From positions 1 through 17,034 of the forward strand of contig DAMCAP010000037.1 of NCBI GenBank assembly GCA_032059445.1: a DNA stretch of 17,034 nucleotides. Direction: 5' to 3'. The position numbers and the translations under genes are program-made. The first letter of the stretch is position 1. Each line of letters opens with the position of its first letter. The DNA comes from DAMCAP01 sp032059445. GTDB lineage: Bacteria; Bacillota; Clostridia; Oscillospirales; Ruminococcaceae. Below, in pieces: positions 6,970 to 13,370 of this stretch. The notes beneath the pieces are model-generated. The model saw only the letters and a list, made by a program, of their open reading frames with translations. It ran no database searches and was not told the origin of the DNA.

Positions 6970-6987
6970 CTTCACAGCTACAAGCAT
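6949..6987 (-). CDS. Possible 12-residue leader peptide before the ABC-F gene
   Basis: On the minus strand an ATG at 6987-6985 opens the frame MLVAVKPLSLLT and stops with TAA at 6951-6949, inside the upstream hairpin. A ribosome on this frame would disrupt the stem. There is no Shine-Dalgarno sequence before the ATG, and a possible extended -10 (TGCTATGCT) overlaps the same bases, so the frame may be fortuitous. Confidence 0.15.
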   Translation of the reverse strand: MLVAVKPLSLLT

Positions 6988-7012
6988 AGCATATTGTGAT
7001 TTATTAAAGCTA

Positions 7013-7834
7013 TTAGAGATCCATAAGCTCCCTCTCTAAATACCGCTTTTTATATTTGATATTTGCGACCTTACCCAAGCGGCTGATCATCTGATAATTG
7101 GTTACACCGCCTACCACTCCGATGATCGGCAAGCCCTGCACTGCCTTTGCCAAGGTCATATATGCCGATAACATGGCCGCAGCTTCGGCTATCCGCTCTT
7201 TGTGCTCCTGTGGCGAAATGCCCTGCCCCTTAGCAATATCAGCTGCGATCCGATCGCATAAACGGCTATATTCTTCGGTGCGGTCACCCTCACAAAAGGA
7301 TAAGCTAATGAGGGATAATACATACCCCTGCTCCTCGGGGGTATCGTAATCAAATCCATAGCTCAATGCTACCTCATATACAGTACGCAGCATCATACCT
7401 ACAAACACAGGGATATCAGGCAAGCCTACCCCCAGCACACCAAGCACACCGCCCTCAGCCGCCGAAAGTAGCTTGTTTGTGCGAATTGCTGCCTTGGAGT
7501 TCTTTTCGATTTGATCAAACGATTTGCGGGTGGGCACGCGATCTAATTGCTGAGCGGCTGTGCTAAGCTTCTCTGCTTTGGCGTCTTTACTATAGGTTTT
7601 TTCGATCATGCCTTTGCCTTTTTTGAGCACACCGCCAAAAGCCCCTGTAAAAGCATCGCAAAACATTCGCTCCATACTCTCAGGGATATAGCCTTGTAAT
7701 GTATCTTTTAATTTTTCTTTCTGGGATTTAAAAGCTCCGTTTTGCTTAACTGTCAGAAGATCTAATTCCTCATAGCAAAGCTTACTAAGCTGATTTCGCA
7801 GCACCCTAGCACGATTGTTTTCGCCAATACCCAT
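7013..7834 (-). CDS. EcsC family protein
   Basis: The 273-residue protein matches the EcsC family (PF12787), named after the third gene of the B. subtilis ecsABC operon, whose biochemical role is not known. The hallmark segment is around 128-180: a small, glycine-rich hydrophobic stretch (GGVLGVLGVGLPDIP) followed by VGMMLRTVYEVALSYGFDYD and EEQGYVLSLISLSF. A second glycine-rich hydrophobic patch lies near 234-245 (GLPIIGVVGGVTNY), and the C-terminus is basic. The N-terminal 120 residues are charged and helical, without a signal peptide. The ATG follows a strong GGGGGAG. No EcsA or EcsB ABC transporter is nearby. The MATE gene upstream ends with its own terminator, so this gene may be transcribed with the ABC-F gene 131 bases downstream. 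Membrane association is likely but not shown. Confidence 0.85.
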   Translation of the reverse strand: MGIGENNRARVLRNQLSKLCYEELDLLTVKQNGAFKSQKEKLKDTLQGYIPESMERMFCDAFTGAFGGVLKKGKGMIEKTYSKDAKAEKLSTAAQQLDRVPTRKSFDQIEKNSKAAIRTNKLLSAAEGGVLGVLGVGLPDIPVFVGMMLRTVYEVALSYGFDYDTPEEQGYVLSLISLSFCEGDRTEEYSRLCDRIAADIAKGQGISPQEHKERIAEAAAMLSAYMTLAKAVQGLPIIGVVGGVTNYQMISRLGKVANIKYKKRYLERELMDL

Positions 7835-7872
7835 AAAAGCTCCCCCTCAATAATCCTAGTATCGCAACCATC

Positions 7873-7905
7873 AAAAAAGGCAGCAGGGTCGCCCTTACCG
7901 CCTTT
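7873..7905 (-). terminator. Intrinsic terminator of the MATE gene
   Basis: On the minus strand AAAGGC pairs with GCCTTT (7900-7905 with 7876-7881) and AGGG with CCCT (7892-7895 with 7885-7888), separated by a small internal loop and closed by a 3-base loop. A run of six U follows (7878-7873). It lies 10 bases after the MATE stop codon. Confidence 0.8.
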
Positions 7906-7914
7906 ATACAGGCT

Positions 7915-9291
7915 TTAGGCCTGCACCGCTGTTTCTTTAAAAACATCCATCTTTTTGTAAAACAAACGGCTTAGTGTATAACGGGTCACCAGATCGATGC
8001 CCATCGCCACCCATATATACAGTATAGTAGTACCGGGGATCAGGTATGCAAAAATAAACGATAGCGGTACGCGCACCAGCCACAGCCCGGCAAAAGCCAT
8101 ATACATCGGTAGCTTGGTATAACCGGCACCTCTGAGGGCTCCGCAGTATACACCATAGAGATTTTGGGGCAACAAGGTAGCCGCCGTAATAATCAAATAC
8201 CATGCACCCAGACTAATGATCTCGGGTGACTCTGTCAAAATCGCCATAAGCTGCTTTGGGAAGATCACCATTACACCGATGATCACTAGGGTGATGCGAA
8301 ACATCATCTTGTGGATCTGATCAAAGTACAGCTTGCCTTTTTGCAGCTCGCCTGCACCACAGCAGCGCCCGATCAGAGAGGTGGCAGCGATACCAAACCC
8401 CATAGTGGGCATGTAGGAGATCGACTCAGCCTGCATGGCAAGCTGATGGGCTGCATAAGCGTAGTCACCAAAGCTGATGATTGGCTTCATCATAGCAAGA
8501 GCACCCAGCTGCCAGAGCATATTTTCAAATGCCGCGGGGATGCCTACCTTGTAGAGGGTCTTTAGCGCAGCAGAGGTGCTATACTTCTCAAGCAGCTCCT
8601 GCGACGACTCGTCGAGCTTACGATTGCGAAACACACCCTTATATACCAAGACGCTCAAGCTTATCACTGCCATGCTCACCTGTGAAATTACCATGGCCCA
8701 TCCTGCGCCCACTACTCCAAGTGGTGAAAAACCCAGCTTGCCAAAGATCAGCACATAACCGATGGTAATGTTGATCAGATTATAAAGGCTCGTCAGTACC
8801 ATAGAGGTTTTGGCATCGCCAAGGCCCTGTAAGATGCCCGCTGTAGTCAGCAGTATACTCCAAAAGGGCATGGCAGGAGCAATAATCTTCATAAAAGATA
8901 TCGATTGAGTGATCGTGTTTTCACTGCCGCCAAAGGCCCTGACAATAGGGCTAGCAAAGATATAAATCAGTGCAGAAAAAAATCCCGTAATGCAAAACAG
9001 CGATACAATACCGCCGAGAGCATTTTTTCGTAATTTATCCTGCCGTTTCGCCCCAAGATCCTTTGCTACAGTGACGGTCATACCAACGCCGATACCACGC
9101 ACAAAAGCCCACAGCAACTGTGTGACTCTAGTGCCGACTCCTACAGCATTGACTGCAAGCACATCTACCCTGCCCATCATCGCCATCAGCACTGTGCTGG
9201 CGATCATCTGCAAGACACCCTCAATCGATATGGGTATAATCATCGAAAATACATCTCTGTTGATTTCCTTAATGCTATAATCCTGTGTCAT
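7915..9291 (-). CDS. MATE family efflux transporter
   Basis: MATE proteins export drugs or metabolites from the cell in exchange for Na+ or H+. The 458-residue protein has about 12 membrane helices in two homologous halves. Typical family features are the first helix region (SMIIPISIEGVLQMIASTVLMAMMGRVDVLAVNAVGVG), the GIGVGMTVTVAKDLGAK segment after helix 2, and in the second half MPTMGFGIAATSLIGRCCGAGE, which is the matching position. The open frame can begin at a TTG (9309), but the GGAGG lies inside that extension and precedes the ATG at 9291-9289, so I use the ATG. The promoter at 9350-9378 overlaps that of the divergent DMT permease gene. A terminator follows directly. The substrate cannot be read from sequence. 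Confidence 0.93.
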   Translation of the reverse strand: MTQDYSIKEINRDVFSMIIPISIEGVLQMIASTVLMAMMGRVDVLAVNAVGVGTRVTQLLWAFVRGIGVGMTVTVAKDLGAKRQDKLRKNALGGIVSLFCITGFFSALIYIFASPIVRAFGGSENTITQSISFMKIIAPAMPFWSILLTTAGILQGLGDAKTSMVLTSLYNLINITIGYVLIFGKLGFSPLGVVGAGWAMVISQVSMAVISLSVLVYKGVFRNRKLDESSQELLEKYSTSAALKTLYKVGIPAAFENMLWQLGALAMMKPIISFGDYAYAAHQLAMQAESISYMPTMGFGIAATSLIGRCCGAGELQKGKLYFDQIHKMMFRITLVIIGVMVIFPKQLMAILTESPEIISLGAWYLIITAATLLPQNLYGVYCGALRGAGYTKLPMYMAFAGLWLVRVPLSFIFAYLIPGTTILYIWVAMGIDLVTRYTLSRLFYKKMDVFKETAVQA

Positions 9292-9322
9292 GATGCCACT
9301 AACCTCCAAAGATGCTTATTTA

Positions 9323-9351
9323 TTGACATTAATTTAGTCAGACTATATAAT
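9323..9351 (+). promoter_or_regulatory. Perfect consensus promoter of the DMT permease gene
   Basis: TTGACA (9323-9328), a 17-base spacer and TATAAT (9346-9351): all twelve consensus positions and the ideal spacing. Transcription would begin near 9358. It overlaps the divergent MATE promoter, and the two -10 boxes together form the palindrome TATAATTATA (9346-9355). Confidence 0.85.
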
Positions 9352-9378
9352 TATACTGTATCACACAAGCTTTTTCAA
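9350..9378 (-). promoter_or_regulatory. Promoter of the MATE gene
   Basis: On the minus strand TTGAAA (9378-9373) is followed after 17 bases by a perfect TATAAT (9355-9350). Its -10 shares two bases with the -10 of the plus-strand promoter at 9323-9351. Confidence 0.75.
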
Positions 9379-9404
9379 TAACATATATTTTGATGGGAGC
9401 CCAA

Positions 9405-10289
9405 ATGAAAGCTATCTACCGAGTTATTTGCGCTATGCTGATCTGGGGTACTGTAGGCATCTGCGTCAGGGTTATTTCACTGCCCTCCACCGAGCTGGTG
9501 TTTATGCGCTCAGTAATTGGCGCGTTGTCGATGCTGAGCTTTAAGCTGCTGCTCACTAAAGGCCGTATTGATTTTTCAGCATATAATAGAAGGAACCTTA
9601 TACTGCTTGTCTGCTCAGGGGCAGTTATGGCCATTCATTGGATGCTACTCTTCGAGTCCTTTAGAGCCACTACTGTGGCAAATGCGACTATCCTGTGCTA
9701 CACGGCTCCCATTTTTGTCGTGTTACTCTCCCCTTTGATCCTCAAAGAACGAATCACGGCCAAAAGCGCCCTGGGTGTAGGGCTCTCGATGGCGGGGCTG
9801 ATGGTAATTACCTTTGCCCAGCCTATGGAGCAAGGAGCCTACAATCACCCCAAGGGCTTTATTCTGGGGCTGGCATCGGCGCTATTGTATGTAGTGTTGA
9901 TCTTCATCAATAAGTTTATTGTAGGGTTTCCCATCCTCGATCGCTCGATAATCCAGATCGGCAGCTCTGCACTTACACTGCTCCCCTTTGTGCTTACCCG
10001 AAAGATGCTGGTGCTCCCTAATGACTACACGCTCGTGGTATTGCTGATCTTAGGTGCTGTGCATACCGGCATTGCTTATATCTTATATTTTGGCAGCTTC
10101 GACACCCTCCCTGCCCAGACGCTCTCGATACTAAGCTATATCGACCCCATATCTGCCACCTTTTTTGGCGCGCTGCTGCTTGCAGAGCCTATCGGATTAC
10201 CGCAGATCATTGGAGGCACCTTAGTGCTACTGGGTACGGCATTGCCTATCTTTACAACCAAAATAAAGAATCCCGACTTACAGATGTAG
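9405..10289 (+). CDS. DMT superfamily (EamA) permease
   Basis: The protein has 294 residues and ten predicted membrane helices in two EamA repeats (about 5-135 and 147-285), the standard layout of drug/metabolite transporters. These proteins move amino acids, nucleotide derivatives or toxic metabolites, mostly outward. The start is typical (VICAMLIWGTVGICVRVI), as are the repeat ends (YTAPIFVVLLSPLILKERI in repeat 1 and YIDPISATFFGALLLAEPIG in repeat 2), where a Pro-containing helix is followed by an acidic residue. Longer starts at TTG 9390 and ATG 9393 exist, but GGGAG (9395-9399) lies five bases before the ATG at 9405. A perfect sigma-A promoter drives it and a terminator overlaps its stop codon, so it is monocistronic. 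The shared promoter region with the MATE exporter hints at a linked role. Substrate unknown. Confidence 0.92.
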   Translation: MKAIYRVICAMLIWGTVGICVRVISLPSTELVFMRSVIGALSMLSFKLLLTKGRIDFSAYNRRNLILLVCSGAVMAIHWMLLFESFRATTVANATILCYTAPIFVVLLSPLILKERITAKSALGVGLSMAGLMVITFAQPMEQGAYNHPKGFILGLASALLYVVLIFINKFIVGFPILDRSIIQIGSSALTLLPFVLTRKMLVLPNDYTLVVLLILGAVHTGIAYILYFGSFDTLPAQTLSILSYIDPISATFFGALLLAEPIGLPQIIGGTLVLLGTALPIFTTKIKNPDLQM

Positions 10290-10305
10290 GTCGGGATTCT
10301 TTTTA
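10265..10305. terminator. Bidirectional terminator between the DMT permease and DUF1540 genes
   Basis: AAAGAATCCCGAC (10265-10277) and GTCGGGATTCTTT (10290-10302) are a perfect 13-bp stem that can extend inward by four more pairs. It is followed by TTT on the plus strand and by TTTATTTT on the minus strand. The left arm lies in the last codons and the stop codon of the DMT gene is in the stem. Confidence 0.9.
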
Positions 10306-10332
10306 TGATAAATACCATGCAAAAATTACTTA

Positions 10333-10363
10333 AAGTCTTTTATCTCTTTAGCTCAAAAGACTT
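10333..10363 (-). repeat. 9-bp inverted repeat at the end of the DUF1540 gene
   Basis: AAGTCTTTT (10333-10341) and AAAAGACTT (10355-10363) are perfect inverted repeats around the stop codon on the minus strand. The stem is AT-rich with a 13-base loop and a broken U tail, so it is at best an auxiliary terminator. Confidence 0.4.
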
Positions 10364-10501
10364 ACAGTCTGTACACTGATCCATAGTAGGGTTGGCCTCG
10401 TGGGTACCTACCATGATCTTCTTAAGGGTACAGTAATTTTGTGTCATAGCATTGTACTTACACTGCTGTACGGTACAACCAATTGAGTTGTTAATTTCCA
10501 T
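10340..10501 (-). CDS. DUF1540 domain protein (53 residues)
   Basis: This small gene encodes 53 residues with five cysteines in the pattern C9-x4-C14-x9-C24-x18-C43-x2-C46, starting MEINNSIGCTVQQCKYN. The order of an early C-x4-C-x-YN pair, a middle cysteine followed by a short IMVG-type strand, and a late C-x2-C fits the DUF1540 family (PF07561), small Cys-rich proteins of Clostridia and Bacilli that probably bind a metal. Some members carry two copies of the domain; this one has one. The biochemical role of the family is unknown. The ribosome binding site is a perfect AGGAGGTGA ten bases before the ATG (10501-10499), which suggests strong translation. The bidirectional hairpin at 10265-10305 should end the transcript. 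I see no clear partner gene. Confidence 0.85.
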   Translation of the reverse strand: MEINNSIGCTVQQCKYNAMTQNYCTLKKIMVGTHEANPTMDQCTDCKSFELKR

Positions 10502-10571
10502 TTTCGTTTCACCTCCTAATTAAGATCATTGTTATTATGGCTGTATCATATGCGGATATTCTTCATTTTAG

Positions 10572-10584
10572 CAGATAATATCTG
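10572..10584. promoter_or_regulatory. Palindrome between the DUF1540 gene and the 61-residue ORF
   Basis: CAGATA-A-TATCTG is a perfect 13-base palindrome in the divergent intergenic region. It has the size of a transcription factor half-site pair. No regulator is encoded beside it and the site type is not recognised. Confidence 0.3.
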
Positions 10585-10683
10585 GGCGAGCTGTTATATT
10601 TTTAGATGAATTGGTAAAGCAACAGCGCACATACTATATCTAAAGCTCTGCAATTTTACACGATTACTTCAATAAAAATCGTC

Positions 10684-10706
10684 AACCCCTGCAATATTGC
10701 TGGGTT
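10684..10706 (+). promoter_or_regulatory. Dyad just upstream of the 61-residue gene
   Basis: The 10-base palindrome GCAATATTGC (10691-10700) is flanked by AACCC (10684-10688) and GGGTT (10702-10706), making a longer imperfect dyad. It ends just before the AAGGAG ribosome binding site, so it could be an operator or an mRNA hairpin affecting translation. Confidence 0.35.
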
Positions 10707-10719
10707 TAAGGAGTATAAC

Positions 10720-10905
10720 ATGAACAAGAATCAGGATGGACTCTACAATCTATTAGAGAAAGATGAACATGCCAAAATGTACTATATGTCGTTGCCCGAC
10801 TATGTGCAGGGCGCATTGCAGCAACGCATACAAAATATCAGCAATGTCAACGAACTCAAAAGTGAAGTCGAGATGATCAGAGATCATCTTTTAAGTGAAA
10901 CTTAA
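10720..10905 (+). CDS. Small acidic protein of 61 residues, function unknown
   Basis: I do not recognise a named family. The product is a charged, mostly helical protein (MNKNQDGLYNLLEKDEHAKM, then SLPDYVQGALQQRI, then VNELKSEVEMIRDHLL). It has no cysteine, no signal peptide and no membrane segment. The middle PDYVQGAL segment, with helix breaks on either side, suggests a small helical bundle. A good AAGGAG lies six bases before the ATG, and a dyad stands just before it, which supports a real and possibly regulated gene. Near the 3' end the coding sequence itself contains an 8-bp hairpin with a T run (10871-10892). A larger terminator follows at 10916-10966. The gene stands alone and points towards nadE. 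Confidence 0.65.
   Translation: MNKNQDGLYNLLEKDEHAKMYYMSLPDYVQGALQQRIQNISNVNELKSEVEMIRDHLLSET
10871..10892 (+). terminator. Terminator-like hairpin inside the 3' end of the 61-residue gene
   Basis: AGATGATC (10871-10878), a 3-base loop and GATCATCT (10882-10889) run straight into TTTT (10889-10892), 11 bases before the stop codon. The stem is AU-rich and probably weak, but its form is that of an intrinsic terminator. Confidence 0.3.
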
Positions 10906-10915
10906 TCCTTAGAGC

Positions 10916-10966
10916 AAAAAACAGATCATAGTGACGGCAGGTATTGCTCGAAGCTATGATCTGTTA
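10916..10966. terminator. Bidirectional terminator between the 61-residue gene and nadE
   Basis: AACAGATCATAG (10920-10931) and CTATGATCTGTT (10954-10965) form a perfect 12-bp stem with a 22-base loop. On the minus strand it is followed by six U, so it is a good terminator for nadE, whose stop codon is just beside it. The plus-strand tail is poorer (ATTATTT). Confidence 0.75.
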
Positions 10967-10970
10967 TTAT

Positions 10971-11732
10971 TTACATAGTACCGCTGCCGTAGCGATGGAA
11001 GCTATACATAGGGATGGATCTCAGCTTATGAAGGCTGTATTGATGCCTTTCTTTGATTTTTTCCTCTGCTGCTTTTTCATCAATCTTGCCTGTCTTGATA
11101 AAAGTATTGAGCTGATCATAGCTAAAGCCCAAATTGTCTTCGTCGCTTTTGCCAGTAAGTCCATCCGCAGGGGTTTTGCAGATCAAATCCTCCGGCAGAC
11201 CAAGCTCCCTGCCAATGGCGATAACCTCTTCGGTGAGGAACTCTCCGATGGGGTTAAAATCGCAGGCCATATCGCCCCATTTTGTAGCATACCCTACATA
11301 TCGCTCCGACGCATTCCCCGTGCCAGCTACCCTATAGCCCTTTTCCTGCCCGATTGCATATAGGGTCAGCATCCTGATTCTTGGTGCAATGTTGGTCTTG
11401 GTATGATCTGTTAGCTTGATCCCGCCATCCTCTACCGAGGTAAGCACTCCGCTATACGCTTTTTCAATGTTTACGGTCATATTGGGGATTTGCAATAGCT
11501 TACATATCCGAATGCTGTCGTCAATATCTTTTTGCATACCGTTTGGCATCATAATCCCCAGCACTTGCTCTTTGCCAATTGCTCTGCACAGCAATGCCGC
11601 AACCACAGTGGAGTCCTTGCCCCCCGAAATGCCGATTACAGCGCCCTCTGCGCCACCGCTTTCTTTAGCAAACCAGTCTTTGATCCATTGGATGCAATTT
11701 TGGGTCTGTTGCTTGGCATCAAATTTCTCCAT
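10971..11732 (-). CDS. nadE: NH3-dependent NAD+ synthetase
   Basis: NadE makes NAD+ from nicotinic acid adenine dinucleotide, ATP and ammonia, the last step of NAD synthesis. The 253-residue protein has the PP-loop ATP motif SGGKDS (36-41), then GNASERYVGYATKWGDMACDFNPIGEF, which lines the deamido-NAD and Mg-ATP sites, and the flexible loop TPADGLTGKSDEDNLGFSYDQLN. There is no N-terminal nitrilase-type glutaminase domain, so it should use free ammonia rather than glutamine. The ATG follows AGGAGGAG. The gene begins 19 bases after the nicotinamidase gene stop, a typical operon gap, so nicotinamide release and NAD formation are made together. The two intermediate enzymes, nicotinate phosphoribosyltransferase (PncB) and NaMN adenylyltransferase (NadD), are not in the window. 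Confidence 0.95.
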   Translation of the reverse strand: MEKFDAKQQTQNCIQWIKDWFAKESGGAEGAVIGISGGKDSTVVAALLCRAIGKEQVLGIMMPNGMQKDIDDSIRICKLLQIPNMTVNIEKAYSGVLTSVEDGGIKLTDHTKTNIAPRIRMLTLYAIGQEKGYRVAGTGNASERYVGYATKWGDMACDFNPIGEFLTEEVIAIGRELGLPEDLICKTPADGLTGKSDEDNLGFSYDQLNTFIKTGKIDEKAAEEKIKERHQYSLHKLRSIPMYSFHRYGSGTM

Positions 11733-11751
11733 AGCTCTCCTCCTCTTATCT

Positions 11752-12273
11752 TTACTCTCTGCCGATTACCTTAAACTTTAAACCCTGCATGATATCCAAA
11801 GCCTTATTGTGCAGCACAGCGTCTTCTGCCGCTACACAACGTGCATCGATGATGATCTTGGCTTCAGGCAATGCTGCCTTTGCCAGTATTGCGTTGCAAA
11901 GCACACAGATATTGGTGACAACTCCGCAAAGCTCGATGCTGTCAAACTGCTGTGTGACTAAATAATGATATAGATCAGCAGAGCCAGCTGTATGCTTGCT
12001 GATTGTAGGTGTTTCAGCGGTGAGATAGTGCTTTACCTTACCATAAAGCTCCCATCCTGTGTGCAGCGTATACTCCTTGGATTCCTTTGCCTTTTTGACC
12101 TCTAATATATCGCCAAAATGCGTATCAAGGGTAAAAAGCACCGCATCGCCCCTAGTTTTATAAAGGCTTATTTTCTCGCAGATCGGCTGCTCGATATCCT
12201 TTGCACCAGCAAAACCCAGAGAGCCAATGACCGTTTCATTTTGATAGTCGACAATAATCAGCAAATTCTTCAC
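11752..12273 (-). CDS. pncA: Nicotinamidase-type cysteine hydrolase
   Basis: The 173-residue protein is an isochorismatase-fold cysteine hydrolase and most likely a nicotinamidase, turning nicotinamide into nicotinate and ammonia. The catalytic triad is visible: D9 in IIVDYQN, K93 in TISKH and C123 in GVVTNICVLCNA, with the cis-peptide V119-T120. Possible metal ligands D50 and H52 (TLDTHFGD) and H71 (TLHTGWE) sit where nicotinamidases bind zinc or iron. Its place directly before nadE in the same operon supports a role in NAD salvage. It starts with GTG (12273-12271), six bases after GGAGG. The protein is short for a PncA, and other cysteine hydrolases share the triad, so the substrate rests partly on context. 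Confidence 0.82.
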   Translation of the reverse strand: MKNLLIIVDYQNETVIGSLGFAGAKDIEQPICEKISLYKTRGDAVLFTLDTHFGDILEVKKAKESKEYTLHTGWELYGKVKHYLTAETPTISKHTAGSADLYHYLVTQQFDSIELCGVVTNICVLCNAILAKAALPEAKIIIDARCVAAEDAVLHNKALDIMQGLKFKVIGRE

Positions 12274-12296
12274 ACTGCACCTCCTTACACATGCTT

Positions 12297-12327
12297 ATTA
12301 TATATAGTACCCTAGGGATTATTCCCT
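12297..12327 (-). promoter_or_regulatory. Possible pncA-nadE promoter and operator
   Basis: On the minus strand a perfect TATAAT (12302-12297) lies 24 bases before the GTG, but no good -35 stands 17 bases upstream. Instead the spacer holds the palindrome CCCTAGGG (12310-12317) and an overlapping AGGGA/TCCCT dyad (12314-12318 with 12323-12327). This would fit a regulated promoter, but I recognise no known NAD regulator site. Confidence 0.35.
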
Positions 12328-12443
12328 GCTGGCTTTTGGGAATATAGCCTCTGATGACTTCATATATTACTTTATCAGATTTAATTAAGATTAAAAAGTA
12401 TTTGCTAAAATTACTTTATTATTATATCAATGGGAGTGTAGCC

Positions 12444-13328
12444 ATGAAGGTAATCGTTTATATTAAAAGCTGGGCAAGGCTTACATGTATCGTCTTAGCG
12501 CTTTTGATGGTCAGCACACTTACAGGCGTCTGCTCGGCAAAATATATCAGCGTAGGAGGTGCGGGTAAAGTTCCTGATGGTATTTCTGTACCGATCATCA
12601 TGTATCATAGTATCCTTAAGGATCCAAAAAGGCAGGGGAAATTCGTAGTTTCACCAGAAGTATTTGAAAATGATCTCATTTATATAAAAGAGCAGGGCTA
12701 TACAACCGTATTAGTAAGAGATCTGATCGATTATGTATACAACGATATCCCCTTACCGCCAAAGCCCATCGTCATTACCCTAGATGACGCCTATTACAAC
12801 AACCTTACCTACGTGGTGCCCTTACTGGAGAAGCATGAAATGAAAGCAGTCATCTCGGTTGTTGGCGTATTTACCGATCGCTTTACTCAAAGAGATGATC
12901 ACAACCCCAGCTATTCTCATTTAACCTGGGATGATCTGGAGGATCTAGGCAAGCGAAAAAATATCGAAATCGCTAATCATACCTATAATCTCCACACCAA
13001 TACATCTCGCAGGGGTTGCTCTATTAAAAAGGGAGAATCCCACGCTGCTTACGAAAAAATGCTTCGAGAAGACCTCGGCAAGCTGCAAGAGGCCATTAAA
13101 GAGCGTACTACAATCCCTCCTCCTGTTACCTTTACTTATCCCTATGGATATATCTGCGATGCATCATACAAGGTGATCAAGGATCTGGGCTTTATGGCTA
13201 CCCTCTCTTGCTTTGAGCGGATCAATTACATCAACAAAGACCCCGCCTGCCTATATACCTTGGGAAGGTTTAACCGCCCCAGCGGTATTTCTTCTCAAGC
13301 CTTTATCGACAAAATCACCAATGTCTAA
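12444..13328 (+). CDS. Secreted polysaccharide deacetylase (NodB domain)
   Basis: The protein belongs to carbohydrate esterase family 4, which removes N- or O-acetyl groups from cell-wall or other polysaccharides with a bound metal. From the ATG at 12444 the product is 294 residues with a signal peptide (basic MKVIVYIKSWARL, hydrophobic core to about 28, likely cut after CSA at 32). The NodB domain begins at VPIIMYHSI (49-57). Motif 1 is TLDDA with D114 and D115 (usually TFDDG), motif 2 is NHTYNLH with metal ligands H179 and H184, and motif 3 is TYPYG (231-235), as in the PgaB/IcaB-type branch. An ATG 30 codons upstream lacks a ribosome binding site, while GGGAG stands seven bases before the ATG used. 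The gene converges on sigG and shares its terminator. Peptidoglycan or an exopolysaccharide may be the target; this is not decided. Confidence 0.88.
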   Translation: MKVIVYIKSWARLTCIVLALLMVSTLTGVCSAKYISVGGAGKVPDGISVPIIMYHSILKDPKRQGKFVVSPEVFENDLIYIKEQGYTTVLVRDLIDYVYNDIPLPPKPIVITLDDAYYNNLTYVVPLLEKHEMKAVISVVGVFTDRFTQRDDHNPSYSHLTWDDLEDLGKRKNIEIANHTYNLHTNTSRRGCSIKKGESHAAYEKMLREDLGKLQEAIKERTTIPPPVTFTYPYGYICDASYKVIKDLGFMATLSCFERINYINKDPACLYTLGRFNRPSGISSQAFIDKITNV

Positions 13329-13332
13329 ATCT

Positions 13333-13370
13333 AAAGGCTGACCGCGCACATTGCAGGTCAGCCTTTTTTT
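13333..13370. terminator. Terminator between the deacetylase gene and sigG
   Basis: AAAGGCTGACC (13333-13343) and GGTCAGCCTTT (13356-13366) form a perfect 11-bp stem with a 12-base loop and seven or more T after it on the plus strand. The T run overlaps the sigG stop codon. On the minus strand the tail is TTTAGATTT, so it may also end sigG. Confidence 0.88.

Noticed and set aside
10944..11363. 139-codon plus-strand frame opposite nadE
   Set aside because: It is antisense to a confident nadE gene and starts inside a terminator hairpin.
12354..12443. Upstream ATG adding 30 residues to the polysaccharide deacetylase
   Set aside because: There is no suitable ribosome binding site, and the extension would bury the signal peptide behind a second hydrophobic stretch.
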